Source: Ficedula albicollis (taxonomy: Eukaryota > Chordata > Aves > Passeriformes > Muscicapidae). Taken from it: a stretch of 64,000 nt of DNA. Shown one piece after another: positions 37,854-63,873 of the stretch (the first letter of the stretch is position 1; every line of letters starts with the position of its first letter). The notes below the pieces were generated by a model that was not told the origin of the DNA, searched no databases, and saw only the letters and a program-made list of their open reading frames with translations. The DNA lies in contig NC_021681.1 of assembly GCF_000247815.1 (NCBI RefSeq), positions 17,761,040-17,825,039 of the forward strand. The letters run 5' to 3'. The translations under genes and the position numbers were made by a program.

Positions 37854-38279
37854 GGTCCCAGGCTTGGGCGACAAGGCCTGCAAGGTGAGCATGTTGTCTG
37901 GGGAATGGGGCCGTGTCACCATGACAGGGACATCCCACTGCCCCTGTTCTGAAGGCAGGGGTGTCCCTGGACCCCTCTCCCCAAGGAGGCGCTGTCCCCA
38001 CGCTCTGCCGCCCCAGGACCAAGCCTGCCCACGGCCCAGAGGGGGTAGTTCACCTCCAGCACCCACAGGTGCCCGGTACCCGGCTCGACACTGCATCCCG
38101 GGCCCAGCCGGGGCCCAGTCCCGCACCAGGGATCGGGCCGAGGCCCAGCACCCGTGGCCCAGCCCGGGGCCCGGCCCAGGCTCCCACCCAGGTCCGGCCC
38201 CGCGATCTGTCCCGGCCCCGCGATCTGTCCCGGCCCAGCCCCCAGCTCGGTCCCGGCCCGGCCCCGCCGCCGCGCCCAG
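37854..38279. other. 5' flank of the MUL1-like gene
   Basis: Sequence upstream of the MUL1-like start codon. From 38130 it becomes a C-rich low-complexity stretch (CGGCCC repeats) that leads into a poly-C run. Confidence 0.5.
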
Positions 38280-38690
<411 letters not shown>

Positions 38691-38791
38691 AGCCCCCAGC
38701 TCGGTCCCGGCCCGGCCGCGCCGCCGCGCCCAGCCCCGATGCCCCCGTACCCCCGAGGCGCCCAGGCCCGGACCCCGGCCCTACCGCGCTT

Positions 38792-38936
38792 CCTGCTGGG
38801 AAATGTAGTCCAGCCCTCGCGGTGAGGCGGCGGGCCTGCCGTGACCGAACTATCCCTCCCAGCATTCCTCATGCTGAACTACAGCTCCTCTCATGCCCTG
38901 CATCGTCCGCGGGCAGAACCACGACTCCCAGCAGCC
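38792..38936. promoter_or_regulatory. Cluster of four ZNF143-type motifs; probable CpG-island promoter
   Basis: Consensus ACTACAATTCCCAGCATGC. Matches: minus strand 38792-38809 (ACTACATTTCCCAGCAGG); plus strand 38849-38867 (ACTATCCCTCCCAGCATTC), 38878-38896 (ACTACAGCTCCTCTCATGC) and 38918-38936 (ACCACGACTCCCAGCAGCC). Motifs of this kind sit close to transcription starts of housekeeping genes, so this is probably the MUL1-like promoter, possibly bidirectional. Confidence 0.65.
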
Positions 38937-39407
38937 CTTGCGAGCGCCTCTGTCCGTGCCCGAGGAGTCCCGCGGGGTCCCGGTACCGGGGAGTTCGGGA
39001 GAGCCCGGAATGGGGCTGGGGCCGCGCTGTGCGGGGCGGAACCGGCCGGGGCGGGCCCCGGACGCTCCGAGTGGAGGCTCGGGGCAAGCTGGGATCCCCG
39101 CGAGGAAGGCAGCGGGACCTCCGGGCCGGGCTTTAGCGGGGACTGCTCTGACTCGTCCCCGGGCCGGGCTGTAGCGGGGACTGCTCTGACTCGTCCCCAC
39201 CGGCCTTGCTGCGTTGTTCACCTCTGCTTCCCTCATTCAGGGAATGTCCATCCACACTTCTCATCCCCGCTCCCCTCCCTCGGGATGTCTCACCTCCCAC
39301 GCGTCCCCAGCCCTGGAGTCACCCCCCCACAGCGGTCCACACCCCACCTCTCCCCCCGCCCCGACACCGCCAAGCACTCGGAGCTGATGGAGTAAGTGGA
39401 AACTGCT
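38937..39407. other. CpG-rich spacer between the MUL1-like promoter and the ECE2 3' end
   Basis: It holds a 38-bp tandem repeat (39123-39160 and 39161-39198, sharing GCGGGGACTGCTCTGACTCG). No exon recognised. Confidence 0.5.
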
Positions 39408-39413
39408 TTTAAT
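39408..39413 (-). terminator. Possible ECE2 polyadenylation signal
   Basis: A minus-strand ATTAAA lies about 530 bases beyond the ECE2 stop. No minus-strand AATAAA was seen in the interval. Confidence 0.4.
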
Positions 39414-39943
39414 CGTTAAATAAACTCGGCGACAGCCACCCACAGCTGAAGGCACCAGAGTCCCCGCTGCCGCCCGCTGGTCCCAGCAGAGGTGGATGGG
39501 GAAGCCAAGCTGGGGTGGGGAGGGGACGAGGGAAGCGCGGAGCCGGGTGGCCCCCAGCCTCCATCTCCGGCAGGTTGGGGGGCAGGAGCAGGGGGATCTT
39601 GGCTCTGGTGCTTTCCCTGGGACCCCTTGGACCTGCCCGCCTGAGGGGGGAACGCAGCGCAGGGGACACTGAGCTGTGCCCGACTCAAGCACATCGGGGT
39701 TCTGGGGCAGAGCTGCGTTTTGGGGGTGCTACAGCCTCTCTGCCGGCCGTGTCCAGCCCCAAGCTGTGGATGGGGCTGCGGTGGGTGCCTGGTGTGGGGC
39801 CGTGTGTGCCGGGGAGGGTGCAGTGTGGGGTGTGCATTGTGAGCACAGCGGGGGGACTGCTCTCTGCTCCGGCTGCCACTGAGGTCTGGGGAGGGGGGCA
39901 CAGCAGAGCATCATCCCCTCTGTCCCCAGCACCCTCCCCGCCC

Positions 39944-42900
39944 CTACCACACCTCACAGTGCTTGCCGGGGTTCATGGGGGAGCCCAGGGGGCAGCCGAA
40001 GTGTTCGACAAAGTCCCGGGAATTGCTGAGGGTGCCGATGACACGGTACTTGTCGGGGCTGTGGGGGTCGGTCACCAGCCCTTCGTGGGAACTCTCGGGC
40101 GTGCGGACGGAGCACCACACCTGAGGGAGCGGGAGCAGCTCAGGGAGGGGACAGAGCACGCCCGGTGCGGGTTGGGAAGCTGTGGGGTGGCTCCGAGGAG
40201 CCAGGGGGGGACGGGAAGCCCACCATCTCGCTCCGCCCTACCTGCGCAAAGCCCACGAAGAAGAGCTGGTGGTTGGTAAGCCCCAGGGCTGGCAGGCGCT
40301 TCTCCTCCCCGTTCTTCTGCAGCCAGGACTTGTAAGCCTGCGGGAGAGTTGGCCTGAAGCTCCGGGAAGGGACAGACAGACACGGGGGTCCGTGTCCCCT
40401 CCGGATGGCGGCACTCACGTTGTAGGCTGCCTTGAGCCCGCCGTTGTCAGCGATGTTCTCGCCCAGTGTCTGCCGCCCGTTGACCTTCTCGCTGTGCACG
40501 GTGTAGCGGCCGTACTGCTCTGTCATGCACGCCGTCCGGTTCTTGAAGGCCTCCAGGGAGGAGTTCTGCCACCATGGCCGCAGGTTTCCCTCTTTGTCGT
40601 ACTCCCGTCCTGCAGGACCGAGCCGTGGGTTGGGGTGGGACCGGGGGAAGCCGCCCACCCGCAGCCCCTCTGCTGCAGGAGTTCCCGAAGCAGAATGGGG
40701 TGTGGTGGGGGAATGGGCACCGGGGGATGCCAGGGGGACCTGGCACCTTGGGTCCACGCCCAGGGGGAAGGTGTTCCCCCAGCCCCTGCTGTGGGCAGGC
40801 TCTGCCTGGGGCTCAGTCATACGCTCGGGTCCCCTGGCATCTCCCAGTGCATTCTCGCTATCCCAGCCCACATCTGTGACCCCAAATTCCCTCATTGACC
40901 CCATGTCGGCTCCGGGGCTGTGGTGAAGGTGCAAAGCAGAGTGGATGTGAGAGGGACCCATCCCATGCCCTGGAGGGAGGAGGATGAGAAGGGGACTGGG
41001 GCTGCAGACACTGTGTCCTCACCAAGCGGATGGAGCGAAAGCTGCACAGAGAAGCCGGGGGGAGATATCGGCAGGTGCCACCTGGGGAGACAGGACGATA
41101 GAAGGGGGTGGCCAGGGGGGCACGAGCACACATGATGCAATGGATGGCAAAGCAGGACCCCTGTGCACCCAGGGCACCTCTTCCCCATGCCGTGGGCAGG
41201 GGCTGGGGGGGACAGGAAGGTGACAGGGATCGGGGCCAGCGCTGCCTGTAGGCTCTCACCTTGGTCGTCAAATGCGTGGGTCAGCTCGTGCCCCATCACC
41301 ACGCCAATGCCACCAAAATTAAGAGCTCTGTGGGGCCATGGGAGAAAACCGGGTGAGTACAGGGTGTGTTAGTGATGCTGTTGCAGCCACCCCATCTCTG
41401 TCTGGGCACCCAATGAAATGCTGCTCCAGCTGGGACCCAGCGGGGAATCACTCCTGTTGGGGACACTGGTGGCCCTAAGGGGACTCAGGCTTGATTGCAG
41501 GGTGCAAAGCCTTGAGGGACATCCAAGCCCTTCAGGGCTTTTATTTGTGACTGGAGGTGGAGGGGTGGGGGGTGTCTGTGGCATGCTGGCCCTGACCCAA
41601 CCCATACCTCCAGGAGGTGCCCCCCATGCCAGACTCACTTGGGGTGGTTGCGGGCGTAGAAGGGAGCCTGGAGGATCCCAGCAGGAAAGACGATTCCGTT
41701 CTTGGTGGGCAGGTAATAGGCATTGACAGTCTGTGGGGTCATGCTCCACCTGGGGCAGGGAGGTGGGACAGGGGACAGGCAGGGCTGTGTCCCTCTCACC
41801 CCAGCTCCAGCACCCTCCTGTGCCATTGCCCACCACAGGGCCCTGCCCAAGGCTGACACTTTCGCCCACACCCTGTTACCAAGAACCTTACCTGAGGATA
41901 AGCACCCCCACAGGTGACCTGTGCTACCACAGGTGACCTACAGTGCTATGCTACCCCATGAGGGTGACCTCCTCCCCACTGAACCAGTGCCATCCAGACA
42001 CCCAGGATCACATCCTCCCCTCCTCCCCCAAGCCCACCCCTTACTGGTCACGGTTTGGGGGTTTCCGGAGCTGGTCGGCCATCACTTTGGCAGAGAAGTT
42101 GTAGAAGTTGAGCATGTTTTGGAAGAAGGAGTCCTCAGAGACCTCATACTGGTGAGGAAGAGGAGGGATGAGGACAGGTCCACTGGAGTGGTTCCCCATA
42201 CCCTGGGCAGGATCAACTCAATACTGGGGTGGCTTTGTGCAGTGTCCCAAATAGGGACATCACTCGACGGTGGGGCCCCTGAGAGCTTGGCATGGCCAAG
42301 CCTCTCCCCAAAAGCCAGGTGCTCCCTACCCCATCATAGACATCATCCAGCTCCTTGTTGTCCAGAATGAAGTCAGGGAAGCCAATCATGTCATAGATAG
42401 CATCTGCCTGCATGAGGAGAGGCCCCAGCAGTGAGATTGGGGGGCTTATATGGATAGGGTGGTTTCCCATCCACTTCCCTCCCTGGGGTCACCTTCTCCT
42501 TTGCAGCCTGCCTGGTCTTCTCATCCATCCAGTCCAGCTGGTCCAGGGACACCTCAAAGGCTGCACGGATCTCGCTGATCATCTCCTCAGCCTGGGGAGG
42601 GGAGGGAATGAAGGCCCCCTACCCCCCACAACGCCTTGGTGGGGACAAGGTGGACAGAGTACAACCTCCCCGGGGCTGGGGGTCCCATTTCCCAGCTCCC
42701 TGCCTTCCAGCCCTGGGGCTTGGGTGGAATCAGGATTCCCGAGGATGGTGATGGGGAGGGGTTGGGGACAGAAGTATTCTCACAATGGCCTTGCTGTCCC
42801 GGTCAAAGGTGGCTTTGACGAAGAGGGAGCCCAGCGCAAAGCCCAGTGTGTCATCCGTGTTGGAGATGCAGGTTTGCCACCGGGGCGTGCAGGACTGTGG

Positions 42901-45900
42901 GAGTAAGATGAGGGTCCGTGAGACCCTCAGCCCACTCCCCTTCTCCCCTGTCTTCACCCAGCCTGGCTCTGCCTCCTCATCAGAGTGGAGATGCACAGCA
43001 GCAAAACCCCCATCCCTAAAGATAATCCCTGGGTTCCCACTGAAGCATCCAGGTCTTAGCATCCCAAGGGCATCTGAAGGACAGAGGAGGTTCTCGCTGC
43101 TTCCAGGCTGAGGGCAGAGGTGTCTGATCCCAGTGCTCTCTGTTACCTTCCTGGTGCCATAGAGTGTCTCCAGCAGCCTCTCCTGGGCTGTCTCGAAGCG
43201 CTGGTCCAGGCTGGAGGCCGTCTTCTGCACCAGGTTCCAGATCAGGTAGTTGTTCAGGATGCTGTGGGGGCAGAGAGATGCTTCAGCTCACTACGGTCTA
43301 TGACTTCCAGACACTGATGAGCCCAAAATGTGCCCCTGCCATGGGGCACACAGCCAGGGATGTGAAGGAGCCTCACCTCCTGTCAGTGTCATTGATGAGG
43401 TCAGAGACCTGCTGCAGGTAGGTGTCCCCATACACCACCACAGGTTCCGTGTCCGCCAGCTCCAGTGGGGCCAGGGCGTAGGACAGGTAATCCAGCCAGT
43501 CAATGGCAGGGGCCAGCAGCTGGAGGGGACACAGGAATGTGGCACCGGGGGCTTGGTATGGCTCTGCTGCATCCTGCTCAGCATGGAGGGCATCTCCTGG
43601 GACAGGAACTGTGTTTTCTGGGAAAGACCTAAACTCCCTCACTACTCCAGATCCTTCTCTGCAACCCTCCTGCTGCTTTTAATGCTGCAGGACAAGGAGG
43701 GGACCCCTGGATCCCACAATACGAGGTGGCAGCTTCCCCCAAATGGTGACAACTGGGGGTATGAGCACTACTCTTCAACACCCAGTGCATGTCCCGCAGC
43801 AGATGGGGCTGTCCAGGGTGTCTCAGAGTGAGGACAGCAGTGGGCACGGACCCCTTTGTTCACTCTGAACAACTGCCCATATGTCCCAGAAGGGTCTCCC
43901 CAGGCTGCTCTGGGCCGTGCCCACCTGCAGCTCGGCGATGCTCATCTTGTGATAGATCTTCTCATCATCTCGCCGCTCAGCCTGGGGCACGGTGATGTTG
44001 GCCAGCTGGGTCTCAAAGTCCAGCACCTGCTGCATTTGGAGGCGGGTGGGCTCCGGGGTGCCCCCCAGCAGTGTGCCCAGCTCCACCATGTAGTCCAGGT
44101 ACGCTGCCAGAACCTGTGGAACCCCAAGCCCTGCCTCAGTGCTGATCATAGCTCCCACCTCCCTGGGGTGGGCAGCCAGCCGGCAGGATGGAGATGCCAG
44201 TTGTGTCCCAGTGCTGCTCGCACCCCATTGCCATGGATTTCCCCGATTGCTGTTGGCAGCATGCCCAGCACCCAGCCTCACCCTCTCGTTGGCAGTCTTG
44301 TTCAGATAGTAGTCCCGGGATGGGAGGAAAAGCCCCGACTGATCCACCTGCGGGGAGAGAGGGGCAGCATAGACATTCTGGTGTCCCCAGGTGTCTGCCA
44401 CCCCTGGGGGCCAAGGTGCCAACCTGGATGATGTTGCTGTTGGAGCTCTTGGAGTCTGCACCCACATACACCGTGAAGAAGGGGGTTGCCCGGTATGTGC
44501 CTGACACACTCTTGAGTACCTCCATAAAGCTGGTTTGGTTCCAGGAGCCGGTGATGTTCCATCCCCCAATCTGCCAGCAGACAGACCCGGCACCTCAAGG
44601 AGGGATGGGATGCAATCCCCGAGGTCTACTCCCTCCCCAGTTACATGAAGAGCTAAGCAGGAGGTATTCTGGGCTGAGCCCTCAAGGCTCAGCTCATGTG
44701 TGGGTATCTGCCCACCTTGTCAATGAGCTCCATGAGGGGCTGGGAGCCCAGCTCCTCTATCCTCTGCTCCTTGAGGCAGGACAGGTAGTACCGCTGTGTC
44801 TTCCGCTCTGCCTCGCTGCTGGAGTTGAAGGTGGCGTTTTCTGCGAGAGGCTGTGAGTCAGCCCCAGTGACACAGCGGTCACCCCCTCAGTGTCTGTGAC
44901 CCCTTGGTGCCCACCTAGGAGATGCTTCATGATGGCCTGATTCTGGTCCCAGATGCTGTTGAAGGTGCTCCACTTGGAGCGCCCGTTGGGCAGCGGGTTC
45001 CTCTTAATCCAGCCTCCACACGAGTACTGGTAGAAGTCCTGGCATGGGTCCATCTCTGTATCCAGGGCCTCCAGGATCTTGCTGGCCACCCGGACACAGG
45101 CGTCCGTCAGGCACGTGCTGTGAGAGGGATCTGGCAGGGAAGGCATGCCTGGGGCTGGGCGAGTGTACTGGGGGAAACCGAGGCACGGAGCGGGGCCAAG
45201 CCCTGTCTGTACCCCAAGATGGGCAGAGCACCTGGAGCAGGCACCCTGGGCTGACCCATCACTCCTCATTCTCCCGTGCCCTCCCGGGTATGAGGATGCC
45301 ACTGCCAAGTGTCCCTACCTCTGCGGTACTGAATGGCCAGAGTGACGACGGCGACGCTGAGCAGCAGGGCCAAGGAGACGGCGACGGCGCAGAGCACCAG
45401 CTCCAGCTGGCTGCGCGAGGCCAGGCGGCTCAGCAGCGTCCCCGGCCCCTTCCGAAACCCCACCTGGGCAGGAGCAGGACCTGCCATCGCACCATGGCGG
45501 GCCGAGCATCGCCGCCCCCCTTCCCTCCCCGCTGCTCCCCAGTGCCTGGCGTGGCTGCTGAGGTGATGGGACCAGTGCATCCCTCTCCACCAGCCCTGGC
45601 AAGCCAGTGGTGGGTGCTGGCAGCCCCCCACAAGGCACAGTGAAGGACGATCGTCCAGGCACACTCTGTGCCGCGTTTTGGCTGACTCCCAGCACATCCC
45701 TGGGGACAGCCAGGTCTGGCTTGGCTCCCAACCCTGCTTCCACTGCCCACTTGGTTGTGGGCAAGCCCCAGAGGGTGAGGACGGGGGCTAGAGAGGATGG
45801 AGAGGGGAAGGATGGAGGAGCCGGGGCAGAGCTCACCTCCACGCTGTCGGGAGAGGCGCTGCCATCCCCCGCTGGCTCCGGCCCCTCCTCGTCCTGCAGC

Positions 45901-45923
45901 GTGGCACGCTTGTAGTTGGGCAT
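39944..45923 (-). CDS. ECE2: ECE2, endothelin-converting enzyme 2
   Basis: ECE2 is a type II membrane zinc metallopeptidase (M13, neprilysin family) that cleaves big endothelin and neuropeptides at acidic pH. Exons in transcript order: 45837-45923, 45319-45463, 44915-45130, 44716-44840, 44424-44570, 44282-44347, 43925-44113, 43377-43519, 43147-43261, 42784-42894, 42493-42591, 42330-42407, 42045-42148, 41639-41749, 41260-41327, 40419-40609, 40242-40337, 39944-40120. They sum to 2,268 nt, a clean 755-residue frame. Start is [13 protein letters not shown]; the signal anchor is in exon 2 ([19 protein letters not shown]). Zinc site HELTH at 41276-41290; second zinc ligand in GENIADNGG at 40437-40463; substrate-binding NAYY (41639-41749) and C-terminal CEVW are present. 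[15 protein letters not shown] and [11 protein letters not shown] favour ECE2 over ECE1. The gene is on the opposite strand from PSMD2, unlike in human. Confidence 0.94.
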
Positions 45924-49347
<3,424 letters not shown>

Positions 49348-51090
49348 GTGTTAATATCGGTGTCAGTGTCGGTGTCATTGTCACCGTTGGTACCGGTTTC
49401 AGTGCCGGTACCCGTGTCAGTGCTGGTGCCGGTACCGATGTCAGGATCAGTGCTGATGCCGGTACCGATGTCAGTGTCGGTGCCCGTGTTAATATCGGTG
49501 TCAGTGTCGGTGTCATTGTCACCGTTGGTACCGGTTTCAGTGCCGGTACCCGTGTCAGTGCTGGTGCCGGTACCGATGTCAGGGTCAGTGCTGATGCCGG
49601 TACCGATGTCAGTGTCGGTGCCCGTGTTAATATCGGTGTCAGTGTCGGTGTCATTGTCACCGTTGGTACCGGTTTCAGTGCCGGTACCCGTGTCAGTGCT
49701 GGTGCCGGTACCGATGTCAGGGTCAGTGCTGATGCCGGTACCGATGTCAGTGTCGGTGCCCGTGTTAATATCGGTGTCAGTGTCGGTGTCATTGTCACCG
49801 TTGGTACCGGTTTCAGTGCCGGTACCCGTGTCAGTGCTGGTGCCGGTACCGATGTCAGGGTCAGTGCTGATGCCGGTACCGATGTCAGTGTCGGTGCCCG
49901 TGTTAATATCGGTGTCAGTGTCGGTGTCATTGTCACCGTTGGTACCGGTTTCAGTGCCGGTACCCGTGTCAGTGCTGGTGCCGGTACCGATGTCAGGGTC
50001 AGTGCTGATGCCGGTACCGATGTCAGTGTCGGTGCCCGTGTTAATATCGGTGTCAGTGTCGGTGTCATTGTCACCGTTGGTACCGGTTTCAGTGCCGGTA
50101 CCCGTGTCAGTGCTGGTGCCGGTACCGATGTCAGGATCAGTGCTGATGCCGGTACCGATGTCAGTGTCGGTGCCCGTGTTAATATCGGTGTCAGTGTCGG
50201 TGTCATTGTCACCGTTGGTACCGGTTTCAGTGCCGGTACCCGTGTCAGTGCTGGTGCCGGTACCGATGTCAGGATCAGTGCTGATGCCGGTACCGATGTC
50301 AGTGTCGGTGCCCGTGTTAATATCGGTGTCAGTGTCGGTGTCATTGTCACCGTTGGTACCGGTTTCAGTGCCGGTACCCGTGTCAGTGCTGGTGCCGGTA
50401 CCGATGTCAGGATCAGTGCTGATGCCGGTACCGATGTCAGTGTCGGTGCCCGTGTTAATATCGGTGTCAGTGTCGGTGTCATTGTCACCGTTGGTACCGG
50501 TTTCAGTGCCGGTACCCGTGTCAGTGCTGGTGCCGGTACCGATGTCAGGATCAGTGCTGATGCCGGTACCGATGTCAGTGTCGGTGCCCGTGTTAATATC
50601 GGTGTCAGTGTCGGTGTCATTGTCACCGTTGGTACCGGTTTCAGTGCCGGTACCCGTGTCAGTGCTGGTGCCGGTACCGATGTCAGGATCAGTGCTGATG
50701 CCGGTACCGATGTCAGTGTCGGTGCCCGTGTTAATATCGGTGTCAGTGTCGGTGTCATTGTCACCGTTGGTACCGGTTTCAGTGCCGGTACCCGTGTCAG
50801 TGCTGGTGCCGGTACCGATGTCAGGATCAGTGCTGATGCCGGTACCGATGTCAGTGTCGGTGCCCGTGTTAATATCGGTGTCAGTGTCGGTGTCATTGTC
50901 ACCGTTGGTACCGGTTTCAGTGCCGGTACCCGTGTCAGTGCTGGTGCCGGTACCGATGTCAGGATCAGTGCTGATGCCGGTACCGATGTCAGTGTCGGTG
51001 CCCGTGTTAATATCGGTGTCAGTGTCGGTGTCATTGTCACCGTTGGTACCGGTTTCAGTGCCGGTACCCGTGTCAGTGCTGGTGCCGGTA
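49348..51090. repeat. 138-bp-unit minisatellite, 12 full copies plus a partial
   Basis: The phrase GTGTTAATATCGG recurs exactly every 138 bases from 49348 to 51004. Each unit is built from hexamers related to GGTGTC/GGTACC (138 = 23 x 6) and contains four GGTACC palindromes. One variant site reads AGGATCAG in unit 1, AGGGTCAG in units 2-5 and AGGATCAG in units 6-12. Because 138 is divisible by three and stops are absent, several frames are open through it; these are not genes. Confidence 0.97.
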
Positions 51091-51753
51091 CGGGCCCGCG
51101 TCACCGGCGGGGCAGGGCGTCATCCCGCGTCACGGGGCTGGCCGGCATCTCTCCGGGAACGGGACGTCATCCCGCGTCACGGGAGCGGCAGGCATCCCTC
51201 CGGGACTCCCTCCAGAGGGGGTTCCCTTCGGCGGGGCGCCGGGGCGTCACGGGGAGCCCGCATTTCTGGGCGGGGGGCTCGGGGGTCTCAGAGCAGTGGC
51301 GATGGCGGTGGCTGTGCTGTGAGCAAGGTGTGTGTGACAGTGGGCGCTGTGGGGGGATCCCCGCTTTGCCCAGCACGGAGTGACCTTGGCTCTGGGGGTG
51401 CCCGTGGGCTGGGGTACACAGCCTGTGGGTGAAGGGGCTGCTGTCCGTGGAGTGTCCCCCCGCTGGCCTGTGACCTGGTGAGCCCCCTTCTGTGCGGTTG
51501 TTTTCATACAGCACAGAGTAATGGGGGAAGTGCATCTCACACCCCAGGAATAGGTGGTTTCTTTGGGAGGGTATGCCCAGTAATGTGAGCATTGCTCCAC
51601 CCTGGCAGCACTGGGGCAGGATGGTGCCCTGAGCAGTTAGTGCATCACTTTGTCCTGGTACCCCTGTGGCTTGGGGTGACACCCCTGCCTCTGTCACACC
51701 GAGACTTAGGGCACTGCACCCTTAACTCTGCTTTCTCCTGTGTGTTTTGTCAG
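51091..51753. other. 5' flank or first intron of PSMD2
   Basis: GC-rich to about 51300. I could not find a frame matching the PSMD2 N terminus. The region includes the CGTCA cluster. Confidence 0.5.
51099..51249 (+). promoter_or_regulatory. Cluster of six CRE-type CGTCA half-sites
   Basis: CGTCA at 51099, 51118, 51128, 51165, 51175 and 51245. The 51163-51170 instance is GACGTCAT, close to a full CRE/ATF site. A phrase of about 47 bp (CGTCATCCCGCGTCACGGG...) is repeated here, so the cluster partly reflects local duplication. Confidence 0.45.
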
Positions 51754-60252
<8,499 letters not shown>

Positions 60253-60336
60253 GCCAAGGGGAAGCTGGGGGGTGGGTAGGTGGTTTGGGAGGGGAGGGAA
60301 AAAAACTAGTTTGTTTTTGTTACCAAGAGTCAAGGA

Positions 60337-60342
60337 AATAAA
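60337..60342 (+). terminator. PSMD2 polyadenylation signal
   Basis: AATAAA 85 bases after the PSMD2 stop. Confidence 0.85.
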
Positions 60343-62844
<2,502 letters not shown>

Positions 62845-62905
62845 TCAGTCGGATGAACGGTCTCTGCAGGCCCGCTCAGCCGGCCCAGGTTTTTCCCGCG
62901 GGGGG
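62845..62905 (+). CDS. Candidate 5' coding exon of EIF4G1
   Basis: A 61-nt segment bounded by a canonical acceptor (CTCTCCCAG) and donor (GTGAGT). An ATG at 62853 opens MNGLCRPAQPAQVFPAGG. The end resembles the human eIF4G1 segment ARPGPAAHVYPAGS, and EIF4G1 follows PSMD2 in the mammalian order. eIF4G1 is the scaffold of the eIF4F cap-binding complex. Both the identity and the use of this ATG are inferred; no further exon lies within the window. Confidence 0.35.
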
Positions 62906-63455
62906 GTGAGTATCCTGCTCGCTCCCGGTTGTGTGTGGTGGAGGAGACCGGGTCGGGCTGTCCCCGGGTGTCCCTGCTCCCTGTGAGACAATCCTCTCTC
63001 TCTGTTTTGGGGTGAATGATTTCAAGGCCTAGCTAAGCTGGCTCGGGTACGAGCTGTCCGTGCCAGGCGCTTGGGTCCCCGGTAGGAAGGGGCCCGGGGG
63101 AAGCACTAGGGGGTGCAACCCAGCCCCTTCCTCCTAAAACTCTGTGGGCGCCATTTCCACTGGGGTTGTGGCTCAGGGGATCCCTGTGGTGGGGTGGCAC
63201 CCTCATACCGAGGTGCAGCCCTGGGGGGATTGGGGTGCCCCATTTCCCGGTGTTGGTGGGACGTGCCTGGCAGTGCCCGCAGCGGGGCCGGGGGCCGGCA
63301 GTGCTGACGCGTCCAGGCGTCAGATTACAGGAGGCACCAGGGCTGCTCCCTTGGGTGTCTGGCCGGCAGCGGGCTCGCCGGGTTCCATGGGGTACATGGG
63401 ACCCCCGGCAGTGTGCGGGGTACCGCCTCTCCTTCCTGCCCCGGCGGCCTTTGCA
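62906..63455. other. Probable intron, no feature seen
   Basis: Follows the donor of the candidate EIF4G1 exon; no exon recognised. Confidence 0.45.
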
Positions 63456-63873
63456 CTGGGGCGGGGAGAGCGGCGCTGGCTGCCAAGTCCTTCCTGGGAC
63501 AGCCGGGAGAGTGTGCGGCGCTGGCTGCCAACTCCTTCCTGGGACAGCCGGGAGAGTGTGCGGGCCACCTGGGTGCCAGCGGTGGCGGGGGGCTGCAGAC
63601 TGCCCTGGCAGGGCAGTGGGCAGGAGTGTCGGTGGTGCGGGGGGACGTGGGAGCTGCTCCCTGCCTTCCCTGGTAGGCGTTTGTGGCTGGGGCGGGGAGA
63701 GCGGCGCTGGCTGCCAAGTCCTTCCTGGGACAGCCGGGAGAGTGTGCGGGCCACCTGGGTGCCAGCGGTGGCGGGGGGCTGCAGACTGCCCTGGCAGGGC
63801 AGTGGGCAGGAGTGTCGGTGGTGCGGGGGGACGTGGGAGCTGCTCCCTGCCTTCCCTGGTAGGCGTTTGTGGT
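63456..63873. repeat. Nested tandem duplication
   Basis: A block beginning CTGGGGCGGGGAGAGCGGCG at 63456 recurs at 63687 and continues to about 63873. Copy 1 also carries an internal 45-bp duplication (near 63472-63561, phrase CTTCCTGGGACAGCCGGGAG). Likely a minisatellite in the EIF4G1 5' intron. Confidence 0.9.

Noticed and set aside
49348..51090. CRISPR-like array
   Set aside because: Units are contiguous 138-bp tandem copies without unique spacers, in a vertebrate genome.
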